Source of the DNA: Candidatus Methylaffinis lahnbergensis
GTDB lineage: Bacteria; Pseudomonadota; Alphaproteobacteria; Rhizobiales; Beijerinckiaceae
DNA: 64,000 bases
Direction of reading: 5' to 3'
NCBI GenBank assembly: GCA_002890675.1
Contig: PEFW01000001.1
Span: 103,610-167,609, forward strand
Part shown: positions 19,129-25,217 of the stretch, one piece after another
Numbering within the stretch: the stretch's first letter is position 1
How the letters are laid out: the number at the start of each line of letters is the position of its first letter
The notes under the pieces: generated by a model
The model's input: only the letters and a program-made list of their open reading frames with translations
What the model was told of the DNA's origin: nothing
Databases searched by the model: none
Translations under genes and position numbers: made by a program

Positions 19129-19603
19129 TTTGTCTCGCCCTTTCGGCAGACTTCTCTTACCAATTGCAAAACGCCTTCAAACCCCTGCTCTTGAAGATAT
19201 TCCGTTATAAAGTCATAGCTCCCAATGCGACGAATGTAATAGTCAAACATCATTTGGATTTCCTTGATAGGAAGTTGCCGTAGCTTCCAGAGGCTTGCGA
19301 TAAACTCGAAGAAGTTCAGATAGTCGACAAGTTTCTCCTCAAGAGATTCGTCAGTATGACCCGCAAGGCACCGCGTAGACGCTGTATGCTGTCTTCATTG
19401 CCATAGTCAAGAAGCCGGCGAATATCTGCATAACTCGATTGATAGTAGAATTTCTCAAACAAGGAGTAAAGCCATTCGGCACGCCGGAGGTTACTGTTCC
19501 TATAATAAATGTAAATAGTTATGGCAGCTCCTATGATGCCGCTAAGTACGGCAATTCCAGGAATTATGAGGTCTTTGAAAATTCCATACGTAAGAACCGG
19601 CAT
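19125..19603 (-). pseudogene. Membrane-anchored helical protein, interrupted by one frameshift
   Basis: The frame from 19603 gives a signal-anchor helix (LIIPGIAVLSGIIGAAITIY) and a helical region LRRAEWLYSLFEKFYYQSSY, then runs off at ALRVILT into a short unrelated tail. A single -1 shift there opens a second frame, DESLEEKLVDYLNFFEFIAS onward, which reads without interruption to a TGA at 19125-19127 that overlaps the ATG of the cyclotransferase gene. The joined product would be about 159 residues, resembling small TM proteins with a DUF4760-like helical domain. The shift may be real decay, a sequencing error or a programmed event. Confidence 0.7.
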
Positions 19604-19733
19604 AGCGGACCCTCGTTGTTGCGCCTCAATCAGCCGGCGCCCTTATGAAAGGCCACTGTCCCTTAATTGAAAACAGTTACGACACAGGGTCAATTCGAAA
19701 GCTTTTTGCGGAGCGCCGGACAAGCACTCTGGC

Positions 19734-20030
19734 TTATGTATGGATTGGACCCGCATGGCTATGGAAGGCACGGATTCTTCGTAACACCGGCGTATCGTAG
19801 GAGCTTGGTGTTTCCGCTTCAAAGGTAAGCCAGTTGAAAACGTCGCGGTCCGGTGCCTCAAGCAAGCGTTCATAATCGTCGAGTTCGCTACTGCCAAGGC
19901 TGGCGATTTCGGCGTCGGCGAAACGGCCAAAAACAAGATCCATTTCACGCATTCCGCGATGCCAGGACCGAAAGAGAATACGGCGTCGCTGGGCGTCCAG
20001 GCTCAAATTGGATGCTTGCAGGCTAGGCAT
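19734..20030 (-). CDS. sdhE: FAD assembly factor SdhE (succinate dehydrogenase assembly factor 2 family)
   Basis: SdhE helps attach FAD covalently to the flavoprotein subunit of succinate dehydrogenase. The protein has about 98 residues. The FAD-transfer motif RSWHRGMREMDLVFGRF contains the essential RGxxE core, followed by ELDDYERLLEAPDRDVFNWL, the second family signature. The ATG at 20030 gives the usual N-terminus; a GTG lies five codons upstream. In Alphaproteobacteria this gene is typically found beside mfd, which is here 1.3 kb away. Confidence 0.93.
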   Translation of the reverse strand: MPSLQASNLSLDAQRRRILFRSWHRGMREMDLVFGRFADAEIASLGSSELDDYERLLEAPDRDVFNWLTFEAETPSSYDTPVLRRIRAFHSHAGPIHT

Positions 20031-20102
20031 GTTGCGTTCCCACACCCAAAATAGCCGCCGCTTTTCGTTTCGAAGCTTCCCCCGGAGTCCGTGTCCCCCC
20101 TC

Positions 20103-20402
20103 TTAGACGGCCGCTACCCAATGGCGCCCAAGGCTGCCCCAATTGAGATAGGCGTCGAGGAGTCCGAAGGCGATGAGCCCGTAGCCCCAAAAGTCCAGCC
20201 GAAGCCCGAAGAAGTAGCTCCGTTTTCCAGGATGGTCGAGGGTTCTGCCGTAATAGACGCAGGGCAGCCCCCAGAACAAAAGCGTTAAAACGCCCGTTAA
20301 CTGACTGCTCAGATGAAAAGCGGCGCCAACTCCGTCCGAGATGAATAGGGCAACGACAAAAAAAACGGCGACCAAATATCCGAAGCGAGAAAAGAAGTTC
20401 AT
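20103..20402 (-). CDS. Small integral membrane protein of unknown function
   Basis: From the ATG at 20402 the protein has 99 residues with three hydrophobic stretches: FGYLVAVFFVVALFISDGV, LTGVLTLLFWGLPCVYYG and FWGYGLIAFGLLDAYLNW. A short basic loop (LDHPGKRSYFFGLR) separates the last two. I do not recognise the family. The frame opens at 20429, so a slightly longer product is possible. It lies upstream of sdhE on the same strand with 72 bases between them. Confidence 0.55.
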   Translation of the reverse strand: MNFFSRFGYLVAVFFVVALFISDGVGAAFHLSSQLTGVLTLLFWGLPCVYYGRTLDHPGKRSYFFGLRLDFWGYGLIAFGLLDAYLNWGSLGRHWVAAV

Positions 20403-20565
20403 GGCTCGGCCCCGCGCGCTGGTGTGCAAAATCGCGCTTTGTCATATCGCGAAAGGGCGTGCTGCCGCCAGTGTGGATTTCAACGCCGTGAAAGAAAGGC
20501 CAGCGCCGCGGTCATAGCTTGTCTTAAACAGCACGGCCAGCCGTAGCCGCGAATGGATTTTGACG

Positions 20566-21183
20566 TCAAGGACGCTTAACCAGCGGTGGCGCAACCGTTT
20601 CGACCCGCCTCGCGATTTCGGCGTTTACGATCGCCGGGCCTTGCTTCCATAGCTCATCGGCGATCCGCAGATAGGCGAGTTCGCGTTTTTCTTCCCGGAC
20701 GCGGCCAGCGAGGCGGTCGTCGTACCAGGCAGTCCACACCTGCCAGTCCTGCTTCTCGGCGACGAGCCCCGCTTCCAATACCTTCCATAAAGATCGGAGC
20801 CGGACCGGTTGACCTTGCGGCCACAGAGGCGATCCGGCAATAACGGCAGCCGTCGCGCCATCTTCCGAGCGCGTCGCGTCGGCAGAAAGCGCGGACCAAA
20901 AAAAGGAGCCTGCGGCGCGGCCGGCGGCGGCGGCGCTGACGGCGGCGGCGGCGCGGGCTCGCCTCGAAGGATGATGACGCGAGCACGGTCCCTTCGCCTC
21001 ATCCTTCGAGACGGCGCCCGCGGCACCTGCCTCAGGATGAGGGGGCTTGGGATCATGAAACAATCCCCCAATGTAAACCCTATCGCGCTTTTTCGCTTGC
21101 TCCAAACCGTCTTCGTATCGCCCCGCGCCGCGAACATGTATGTTTGCACAAAGTGTCAATCCGGTATTATGTAGCAAGCTCAC
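20566..21183 (-). CDS. Hypothetical protein with a rhizobial C-terminal domain, N-terminus disrupted
   Basis: Only the last 90 residues look like a genuine protein: PLWPQGQPVRLRSLWKVLEA, then QVWTAWYDDRLAGRVREEKR and DELWKQGPAIVNAEI. This resembles a tryptophan-rich segment (often WxxWYEDRLxG) found at the end of many uncharacterised Rhizobiales proteins. The first half of the frame is low-complexity Ala/Arg sequence that runs through an intergenic palindrome (20997-21042) and into the terminal inverted repeat of the transposon at 21162. The gene is therefore probably a broken remnant whose true start is lost. Confidence 0.4.
   Translation of the reverse strand: MSLLHNTGLTLCANIHVRGAGRYEDGLEQAKKRDRVYIGGLFHDPKPPHPEAGAAGAVSKDEAKGPCSRHHPSRRARAAAAVSAAAAGRAAGSFFWSALSADATRSEDGATAAVIAGSPLWPQGQPVRLRSLWKVLEAGLVAEKQDWQVWTAWYDDRLAGRVREEKRELAYLRIADELWKQGPAIVNAEIARRVETVAPPLVKRP
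20997..21042. repeat. Rhizobial-type intergenic palindrome
   Basis: The unit starts with CCTCATCCTTCGAGACG and ends with CTCAGGATGAGG, forming an imperfect 46-base palindrome. Very similar elements are scattered between genes in Rhizobiales genomes. A partial piece (CTCGAAGGATGA) lies just upstream at about 20963. Confidence 0.65.
21060..21155. repeat. Dispersed repeat, copy 1
   Basis: This stretch, including TATCGCGCTTTTTCGCTTG, CGTCTTCGTATCGCCCCGCG and GCGAACATGTATGTTTGC, recurs at about 26090-26185 with roughly 80% identity by eye. The core holds the small palindrome AACATGTATGTT. The IS1595-type transposon is inserted at its right end. Confidence 0.7.
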
Positions 21184-21185
21184 CT
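21162..21185 (+). repeat. Left terminal inverted repeat of the transposon
   Basis: 24 bases, identical to the reverse complement of 25028-25051. The preceding 8 bases, TGTCAATC, are repeated directly after the right end. Confidence 0.93.
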
Positions 21186-21379
21186 AGCTAATTAATGGCC
21201 ATTAAACGAATCGTTGCGGAGCAAAGATTTTTCGTTTGTCAAGATATTTTTCTATCCAGTCCCCATTAATTCCCGCTATCCACACGCCCTCCATTTCCGC
21301 GAATCTCGCGGTTCGCCACGAAATAGCGCTTCCAATTTAATGGGGACCGATATATAAGCGGCCCGAAAGGAACTGGGCC

Positions 21380-21832
21380 GTGGACTTCATTGCGTCACTG
21401 AAAAGAGAAATCGATGGCCTGGAGAACTCTCTAAAGGCCGCTCCAGACCCGCGCTTGGTTAAGCTCCATGAGCTTCGCCGGGTTTTGGCGCTTTATACGG
21501 GAACCGCGAATACCGCTATATCTTCGCAAGCAACTGATCCCTCCGGAGAGATACGCCCGCCCTCCCAAAAGCCGGGGCGCAAAATCTCCCCCGAGCGGTC
21601 AGAGGCAGTCAAAGCGACAACGGAGATTTTAACACAGATGCCAGGACCAATTAAGACAGCCGAGCTATTCGATATGATCACAAAGATGGGAATAAAGATC
21701 GGGGGCACAAACCCGCTAAACAATTTTTCGGCATTGCTCTATGGCCGTGACGAATTCGAATCGCATGGTCGCGACGGATGGGCGCTGAAAAACAGCGAAG
21801 GCGCGCCAGCATTAGCTAGCGAGCCTTCGTAA
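21380..21832 (+). CDS. Transposon passenger: coiled-coil plus winged-helix-like protein
   Basis: The 150-residue protein starts with a predicted coiled coil (MDFIASLKREIDGLENSLKA, then RLVKLHELRRVLAL), has a proline-rich linker, and ends with a domain of about 60 residues: SEAVKATTEILTQMPGPIKT, AELFDMITKMGIKIGGTNP and FSALLYGRDEFESHGRDGWA. That last part has the layout of HARE-HTH-type winged helices, which are thought to bind DNA. Its role in the transposon is unknown; it might help transposition or regulate it. A GAAAGGA precedes the start codon by several bases. The gene at 24534 has a similar coiled-coil/winged-helix plan. Confidence 0.7.
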   Translation: MDFIASLKREIDGLENSLKAAPDPRLVKLHELRRVLALYTGTANTAISSQATDPSGEIRPPSQKPGRKISPERSEAVKATTEILTQMPGPIKTAELFDMITKMGIKIGGTNPLNNFSALLYGRDEFESHGRDGWALKNSEGAPALASEPS

Positions 21833-21837
21833 AGTTC

Positions 21838-21910
21838 GGGGGCGGTTTGGCCGGTGCCAGGGAGCCCCTATCCACGGTCTCCCCCTGGGGTTCGACTCCC
21901 CCCGCCTCCA
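21838..21910 (+). ncRNA. tRNA-like structure resembling the 3' end of ssrA (tmRNA)
   Basis: GGGGGCG (21838-21844) pairs over seven bases with CGCCTCC (21903-21909), with a G-U at the third pair, and A73 follows. GGGG-TTCGACT-CCCC is a T arm with the conserved loop. A hairpin TGGC/GCCA stands at the D-arm place. In place of an anticodon arm there is a longer stem GGGAG/CTCCC with a 14-base loop, so this is not an ordinary tRNA. The T arm plus acceptor end (TTCGACTCCCCCCGCCTCCA) looks like the end of alphaproteobacterial tmRNA, a frequent island attachment site, and the G3-U70 pair is the alanine identity mark. It could be a degenerate attachment copy or a functional RNA. Confidence 0.5.
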
Positions 21911-21916
21911 CTATCC

Positions 21917-22091
21917 TATTGCCAGAGCACAAATGTCTGCGCGGACACGCTCTGGCTACACTCGCAATCGAAAGGAGTATCCCATGTGGCAAGCCGTCGC
22001 ATAACCGATTGAAGGGCTAAGGCCCTAGCAAACCGCTATCCTTGGCTCGGCCGTTCGCGATCCCGGAGCGGATCGCGGCGGCTTTGGCTTT
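21917..22091 (+). other. Hairpin-rich stretch downstream of the tRNA-like element
   Basis: Three stems can be drawn: CCAGAGC/GCTCTGG across 21925-21957, AGGGC/GCCCT near 22013-22026, and CGCGATCC/GGATCGCG near 22056-22078, the last followed by a T-rich stretch that could end transcription. Between the first two lies a tiny frame with a good ribosome-binding site: AAAGGAG, six bases, then ATG TGG CAA GCC GTC GCA TAA at 21984-22004 (MWQAVA). The whole may be one structured transcript with the tRNA-like element. Confidence 0.35.
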
Positions 22092-22100
22092 ATAGCAGAT

Positions 22101-22358
22101 TCAATTGATTCCGTCTAGTGCGCCTTGCTCTTTTTCTGGTTTGGCGTAGGTGATCCCGTATGTCCCGCCGTCATCAACGAAAACAATCCCTTGCATCTCA
22201 AGCGCAGCTTCCATTGCCGCTAGATTATTCGCAATCGGAACGTGACGCGATTTCTCAAAATCGCGCACCGTTGAAAGGGATACGTGCGCGGCGCTGGCAA
22301 GATTGTCTTGCGACCAGTCCAACCATCCCCGCGCGGCACGACATTGTTCAGGCGTCAT
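22101..22358 (-). CDS. XRE-family repressor-like protein of the transposon
   Basis: The 85-residue protein opens with MTPEQCRAARGWLDWSQDNL, AASAAHVSLSTVRDFEKSRH, a clear Cro/C1-type helix-turn-helix with the recognition helix at STVRDFEKS, followed by a short C-terminal region (LEMQGIVFVDDGGTYGI) often seen in small rhizobial XRE regulators. It is divergent from the transposase with about 100 bases between the starts. Two palindromes in that gap are the likely operators, so it probably represses transposase synthesis and perhaps itself. That role is inferred from arrangement. Confidence 0.85.
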   Translation of the reverse strand: MTPEQCRAARGWLDWSQDNLASAAHVSLSTVRDFEKSRHVPIANNLAAMEAALEMQGIVFVDDGGTYGITYAKPEKEQGALDGIN

Positions 22359-22388
22359 GCGAGCCCGATAGCAATAAATTTAGCAAAC

Positions 22389-22457
22389 GTCAACGATTTT
22401 TGTTGACACCAATGCTTTCAACGCTTATAAGTAATGTCAACGGAAAACGTTGGCATT
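22389..22457. promoter_or_regulatory. Divergent promoters and two palindromic operators for the XRE repressor and transposase
   Basis: On the + strand TTGACA (22403-22408) and TATAAG (22426-22431) are spaced by 17 bases, a near-consensus sigma-70 promoter. On the - strand TTGACG and TATCGG, also 17 bases apart, point to the repressor gene. Palindrome O1 is GTCAAC-N7-GTTGAC (22389-22407), covering the + strand -35 box. O2 (22433-22457) has arms AATGTCAACG and CGTTGGCATT around GAAAA, over the expected transcription start. The shared core GTCAAC/GTTG suggests one regulator binds both. Confidence 0.7.
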
Positions 22458-22460
22458 CAA

Positions 22461-23417
22461 ATGTCTCAGCACTTCCTCCTTTCACATGCCGCGCGGTCGC
22501 TAAGCCTAGCGAAAGTCGCGCGCATGTCGGACGAGGAAGCCCACGACGCCTTCCGGCTAATCCGCTGGGCCGATACCAAAGGCGAGCCAGTTTGCCCGCG
22601 CTGCCAATGCAATGCCACCTACAAGTATGAGACGCGCAAGCTTTGGAAGTGCAAGGCTTGTTCGCATCAATTCAGTGTCACGTCCGCGACGATCTTCGCC
22701 AGCCGTAAGCTTCCGATTGGCACCTATCTTCTGGCGATCGCGATCTTCGTGAACGGCGCCAAGGGTCATAGCGCTTTGCAGCTCTCTCGTGACCTTGATT
22801 GCCAATACAAGACGGCTTTCGTTTTGGCTCACAAACTCCGCGAAGCCCTTGCCGACGAAAAGAAGGATGAAACCGTTTCTGGCGAAGTCGAGATCGACGG
22901 CGCCTATTTTGGTGGTTACGTAAAGCCGGCCAATTGTACAGAGAACCGCCGCGACCGGCGCTTGGCAGAGAACCAAAGCGGCAAGCGCCGCGTCGTGGTC
23001 ATTATGCGCGAGCGCAATGGGATCACGCTGCCTTTCGTGTTCCGTTCCGAAGCTCAGTCAATCTCGACCATCGCAAGCCGGGTCGATGGTAATGCGACCA
23101 TCTATGCCGACGAAGCCCGGCATTGGGATATTTTACACGAGCGCTTCCTTACGAAGCGCATAAACCATGAGCTGTGCTATTCTGACGGCGACGCTTGCAC
23201 GAACCAAGCTGAGAGCTTTTTCTCGCGTCTTCGCCGCGCCCAAATCGGCACGCATCACCATTTTAGCGGGCGTTACCTCGGCGCTTACGCCTCAGAAATG
23301 GCGTGGCGCGAAGATAACCGCCGCGTCAGCAATGGCGAACAGTACCTTATGGCGGCGAATGCGGCTTTGAAGCATCCGGTCTCGCGGCAGTGGAGTGGCT
23401 ATTGGCATCGCTATTAG
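22461..23417 (+). CDS. IS1595-family transposase
   Basis: The transposase has an N-terminal zinc ribbon (CPRCQCNATYKYETRKLWKC, then KACSHQFSVTSATIF), a helical segment (GHSALQLSRDLDCQYKTAFV) and a DDE-type core: VEIDGAYFGGYVKP for the first Asp, TIYADEARHWDIL for the second, and NQAESFFSRLRRAQIGTHHH for the last acidic residue, ending with YASEMAWREDNRR. This order is diagnostic of IS1595/ISXO2-type enzymes. The frame opens at an ATG at 22434, but the probable -10 box ends at 22431, so the transcript would start after that ATG; the ATG at 22461 is the better start (318 residues). No strong ribosome-binding site precedes it. Confidence 0.93.
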   Translation: MSQHFLLSHAARSLSLAKVARMSDEEAHDAFRLIRWADTKGEPVCPRCQCNATYKYETRKLWKCKACSHQFSVTSATIFASRKLPIGTYLLAIAIFVNGAKGHSALQLSRDLDCQYKTAFVLAHKLREALADEKKDETVSGEVEIDGAYFGGYVKPANCTENRRDRRLAENQSGKRRVVVIMRERNGITLPFVFRSEAQSISTIASRVDGNATIYADEARHWDILHERFLTKRINHELCYSDGDACTNQAESFFSRLRRAQIGTHHHFSGRYLGAYASEMAWREDNRRVSNGEQYLMAANAALKHPVSRQWSGYWHRY

Positions 23418-23985
23418 TAGATAGCTTTTCTCGAACCACATTCACGATTTCAAGTGGACTTTTGTCAAAGTTTAGTGCAAATGTAAAAAACGCAATAATG
23501 ACCAGCAAAGCAGCGAACCCTAATATGTGCGCTGTAACATGATGACGAAATCCTGTCCTAGACTTTATATATTTTGAGATATTCTTTAATTCATCTCTTG
23601 CTGCGGCAAGTTCAACCTTTGTTCGTTCGTTAAATGCGTTCTTCTGCAACGTAGGCAACTGCCCATTTGCATAATCATCGGCAAACCGAAACATTTTTAC
23701 TTCAGCTTCGTTGATTAGGCCATTTATCGCCGTATCTCTTTGACTCACCGAGTATGCCTTCACCTCATCCTCAGACGGTAAATCACCATGCTGTAGCTTG
23801 TGGTATTCGATCCATTCGCGCTTGCGATGTTGATATAGGCCGTAAGCCACCATTGCGGTCAGCTCGTCATCGCCACAACACAAAACGATCCTCTCCCAAA
23901 CATCGCTATGTATGTAACGAAAGCTACGGATTAATGACGACTCTTGCTCAACGCTCTTTTGATTCTTCTCTTCGATGCCTGCCAC
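23347..23985 (-). CDS. Transposon passenger: tail-anchored membrane protein
   Basis: The 212-residue protein starts at a GTG directly after the TGA of the upstream gene. It is hydrophilic and helical up to about residue 150 (SLIRSFRYIHSDVWERIVLC, TLQKNAFNERTKVELAAARD), then has one membrane helix, HILGFAALLVIIAFFTFAL, and a polar tail. Its last 71 bases overlap the end of the transposase gene in convergent orientation. I do not recognise a family. Tail-anchored proteins next to a small partner gene are common in defence and toxin modules, but nothing here proves such a role. Confidence 0.65.
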   Translation of the reverse strand: MAGIEEKNQKSVEQESSLIRSFRYIHSDVWERIVLCCGDDELTAMVAYGLYQHRKREWIEYHKLQHGDLPSEDEVKAYSVSQRDTAINGLINEAEVKMFRFADDYANGQLPTLQKNAFNERTKVELAAARDELKNISKYIKSRTGFRHHVTAHILGFAALLVIIAFFTFALNFDKSPLEIVNVVREKLSTNSDANSHSTAARPDASKPHSPP

Positions 23986-24189
23986 TCACTTGCTTTCCCG
24001 CATCGCAGCTTTAACGGCATGATCGAACATTGCGCGGTCCATAATATGAACGCGACGTCCTCCAGGCATTTTCACTATGCGAGTCGGCGTAGACCACTCC
24101 GACGAATCTGTATGTAACTCATCCATGCCCTGCTGCACGATGAAGGTATCGCGGAACGTATCACGGCGGCCGACAACCATTTTCCTCAT
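23986..24189 (-). CDS. Transposon passenger: small basic protein
   Basis: From the ATG at 24189, which has GGAGG seven to eight bases upstream, the protein has 67 residues: MRKMVVGRRDTFRDTFIVQQ, then WSTPTRIVKMPGGRRVHIMD, ending AMFDHAVKAAMRESK. The frame is open to 24243 but the ribosome-binding site decides this start. The stop codon is directly followed by the GTG of the membrane-protein gene (TGAGTG), so the two are an operon. The function is unknown. Confidence 0.6.
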   Translation of the reverse strand: MRKMVVGRRDTFRDTFIVQQGMDELHTDSSEWSTPTRIVKMPGGRRVHIMDRAMFDHAVKAAMRESK

Positions 24190-24413
24190 TGATTTGCCTC
24201 CTGCACCGCAGTCTTTCGATTCAGAACGGTTTACACGTTTCAACGTGCAATATAAGACCGATACAGGTCAATCACTTTCTTGTGATAGATGATGTTTAAT
24301 AAAGAAATAATCCGCGAGTGGCCCGCGCCGGGTAGAAAGCGCGTTCGCACAGCCTAAGACGTTGCGTTGCCGCGATAACTCTGCGGCGCTTTGGCCGCTT
24401 ACGCCTCGCCCCT

Positions 24414-24497
24414 CTACCAAGAGCACCGTGAAGCCGAGATTCCCCGCCATGGGGATTTTCCGGTGAGGTTCATGCGAAACTTCAAGTGAAGCTTCAT
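24414..24497 (-). CDS. Micro-ORF of 27 codons with a consensus ribosome-binding site
   Basis: AAGGAGGT stands a few bases before the ATG at 24497, the strongest ribosome-binding site in the transposon. The peptide is MKLHLKFRMNLTGKSPWRGI followed by SASRCSW and TAG. It is basic and has no membrane segment. It could be a leader peptide, a small regulator or chance. A longer frame in another register (24268-24450) starts inside it. Confidence 0.35.
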   Translation of the reverse strand: MKLHLKFRMNLTGKSPWRGISASRCSW

Positions 24498-24533
24498 TTG
24501 GACCTCCTTCCTATGCGCGAAATTGCGCTAAGG

Positions 24534-24983
24534 TTAAATAACTAGCGATTCTATTTCCGCAAGAGCCCATATTTTCACACCGCGCCTGCGTCCCGCAGTT
24601 GCGATACGGCCCCGCGCTCTTTGTCTAAGCATAATTTGAACGATCCTAAAGCCGATAGCCTTGCGCAAGATTGTATCATTTTCATCCATGCCCTTCGCGC
24701 GGATAACATATAGAGCTAACTCGCGGGTATCAAGGCATTGAGGCGACACCGAAAGCGCAGTCTTACATAATTCAAAAATCTCGCCGCGCTTGAACATGCG
24801 AACGATTGAAAGCCGCGACGGATAGACTGCCGCCGCACCATGCCGTTCAAACAATTCCAGCGTTGCATTAACGTGCGCTAGGTCGCGCTTGGCGACTGTT
24901 ATAGCCGTTTCGTAAGAGCTGATAATTCGCTCTAATTCGTCGCGCTTGGAGCGTAGAGCCGTGACGGTCGAGGATTCTGCCAT
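24534..24983 (-). CDS. Transposon passenger: coiled-coil plus winged-helix-like protein
   Basis: The 149-residue protein begins with an N-terminal coiled coil (TVTALRSKRDELERIISSYE, TAITVAKRDLAHVNATLELF) and carries a C-terminal segment MFKRGEIFELCKTALSVSPQ, CLDTRELALYVIRAKGMDEN and RARGRIATAGRRRGVKIWAL. That second part matches a small winged-helix-like domain frequent in uncharacterised rhizobial proteins. It starts 45 bases inside the right end of the transposon and reads inwards, mirroring the plan of the gene at 21380 near the left end. Function is unknown; DNA binding is likely. Confidence 0.7.
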   Translation of the reverse strand: MAESSTVTALRSKRDELERIISSYETAITVAKRDLAHVNATLELFERHGAAAVYPSRLSIVRMFKRGEIFELCKTALSVSPQCLDTRELALYVIRAKGMDENDTILRKAIGFRIVQIMLRQRARGRIATAGRRRGVKIWALAEIESLVI

Positions 24984-25027
24984 CCCAGCATGATGCTACG
25001 TAAGCAGCGGCTTGGCCATGGCAATTC

Positions 25028-25051
25028 AGGTGAGCTTGCTACATAATACCG
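25028..25051 (-). repeat. Right terminal inverted repeat of the transposon
   Basis: 24 bases, the exact reverse complement of 21162-21185, followed by the target duplication TGTCAATC at 25052-25059. Confidence 0.93.
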
Positions 25052-25054
25052 TGT

Positions 25055-25098
25055 CAATCGTACCAAAATGTTTCACGTGAAACTTTTTGGTACGATTG
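25055..25098. promoter_or_regulatory. parS: parS centromere-like site inside a 44-bp palindrome
   Basis: The centre, 25069-25084, reads TGTTTCACGTGAAACT and differs from the bacterial ParB-binding consensus (TGTTTCACGTGAAACA) at the last base only. It is flanked by perfect 14-base arms, CAATCGTACCAAAA (25055-25068) and TTTTGGTACGATTG (25085-25098), so the whole is a near-perfect palindrome. parS sites cluster near the chromosomal origin, and recF lies 1.2 kb away. ParA/ParB genes are not in the window. Confidence 0.85.
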
Positions 25099-25217
25099 GC
25101 GAAAAATCAGACATCGCGGGCGGCCCCGCGCGGGCGGCGCAGCCCATCACAGTGGCGAGGCGGCCAAAAATTCCGCCTCGGCGTCGGTATCGAGGAAAAT
25201 TGCGCCCTTGGGCGCCA

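Larger units (their letters stand above)
21162..25051. mobile_element. IS1595-type transposon with passenger genes, complete ends and target duplication
   Basis: The left end, 21162-21185, and the right end, 25028-25051, are perfect 24-base inverted repeats (outer bases CGGTATTATGTAGC, inner AAGCTCACCT). Both are flanked by the 8-bp direct repeat TGTCAATC at 21154-21161 and 25052-25059, matching the 8-bp duplications made by the IS1595 family. Inside lies an IS1595-like transposase (22461-23417) together with a coiled-coil/winged-helix protein, a tRNA-like RNA, an XRE repressor, two co-directional small genes and another winged-helix-like protein. Typical single-gene IS1595 members are about 1 kb, so 3890 bp makes this a passenger-carrying form. 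The intact ends and duplication suggest a recent insertion. Confidence 0.9.

Noticed and set aside
21838..22091. Circularly permuted tmRNA gene
   Set aside because: In a permuted gene the 5' acceptor strand should follow the T-arm piece; no matching GGGGGCG is found downstream, and no tag frame (AND-like) is present.
24268..24450. A 60-codon frame on the - strand inside the transposon
   Set aside because: It begins within the micro-ORF, has no ribosome-binding site of its own and no motif.
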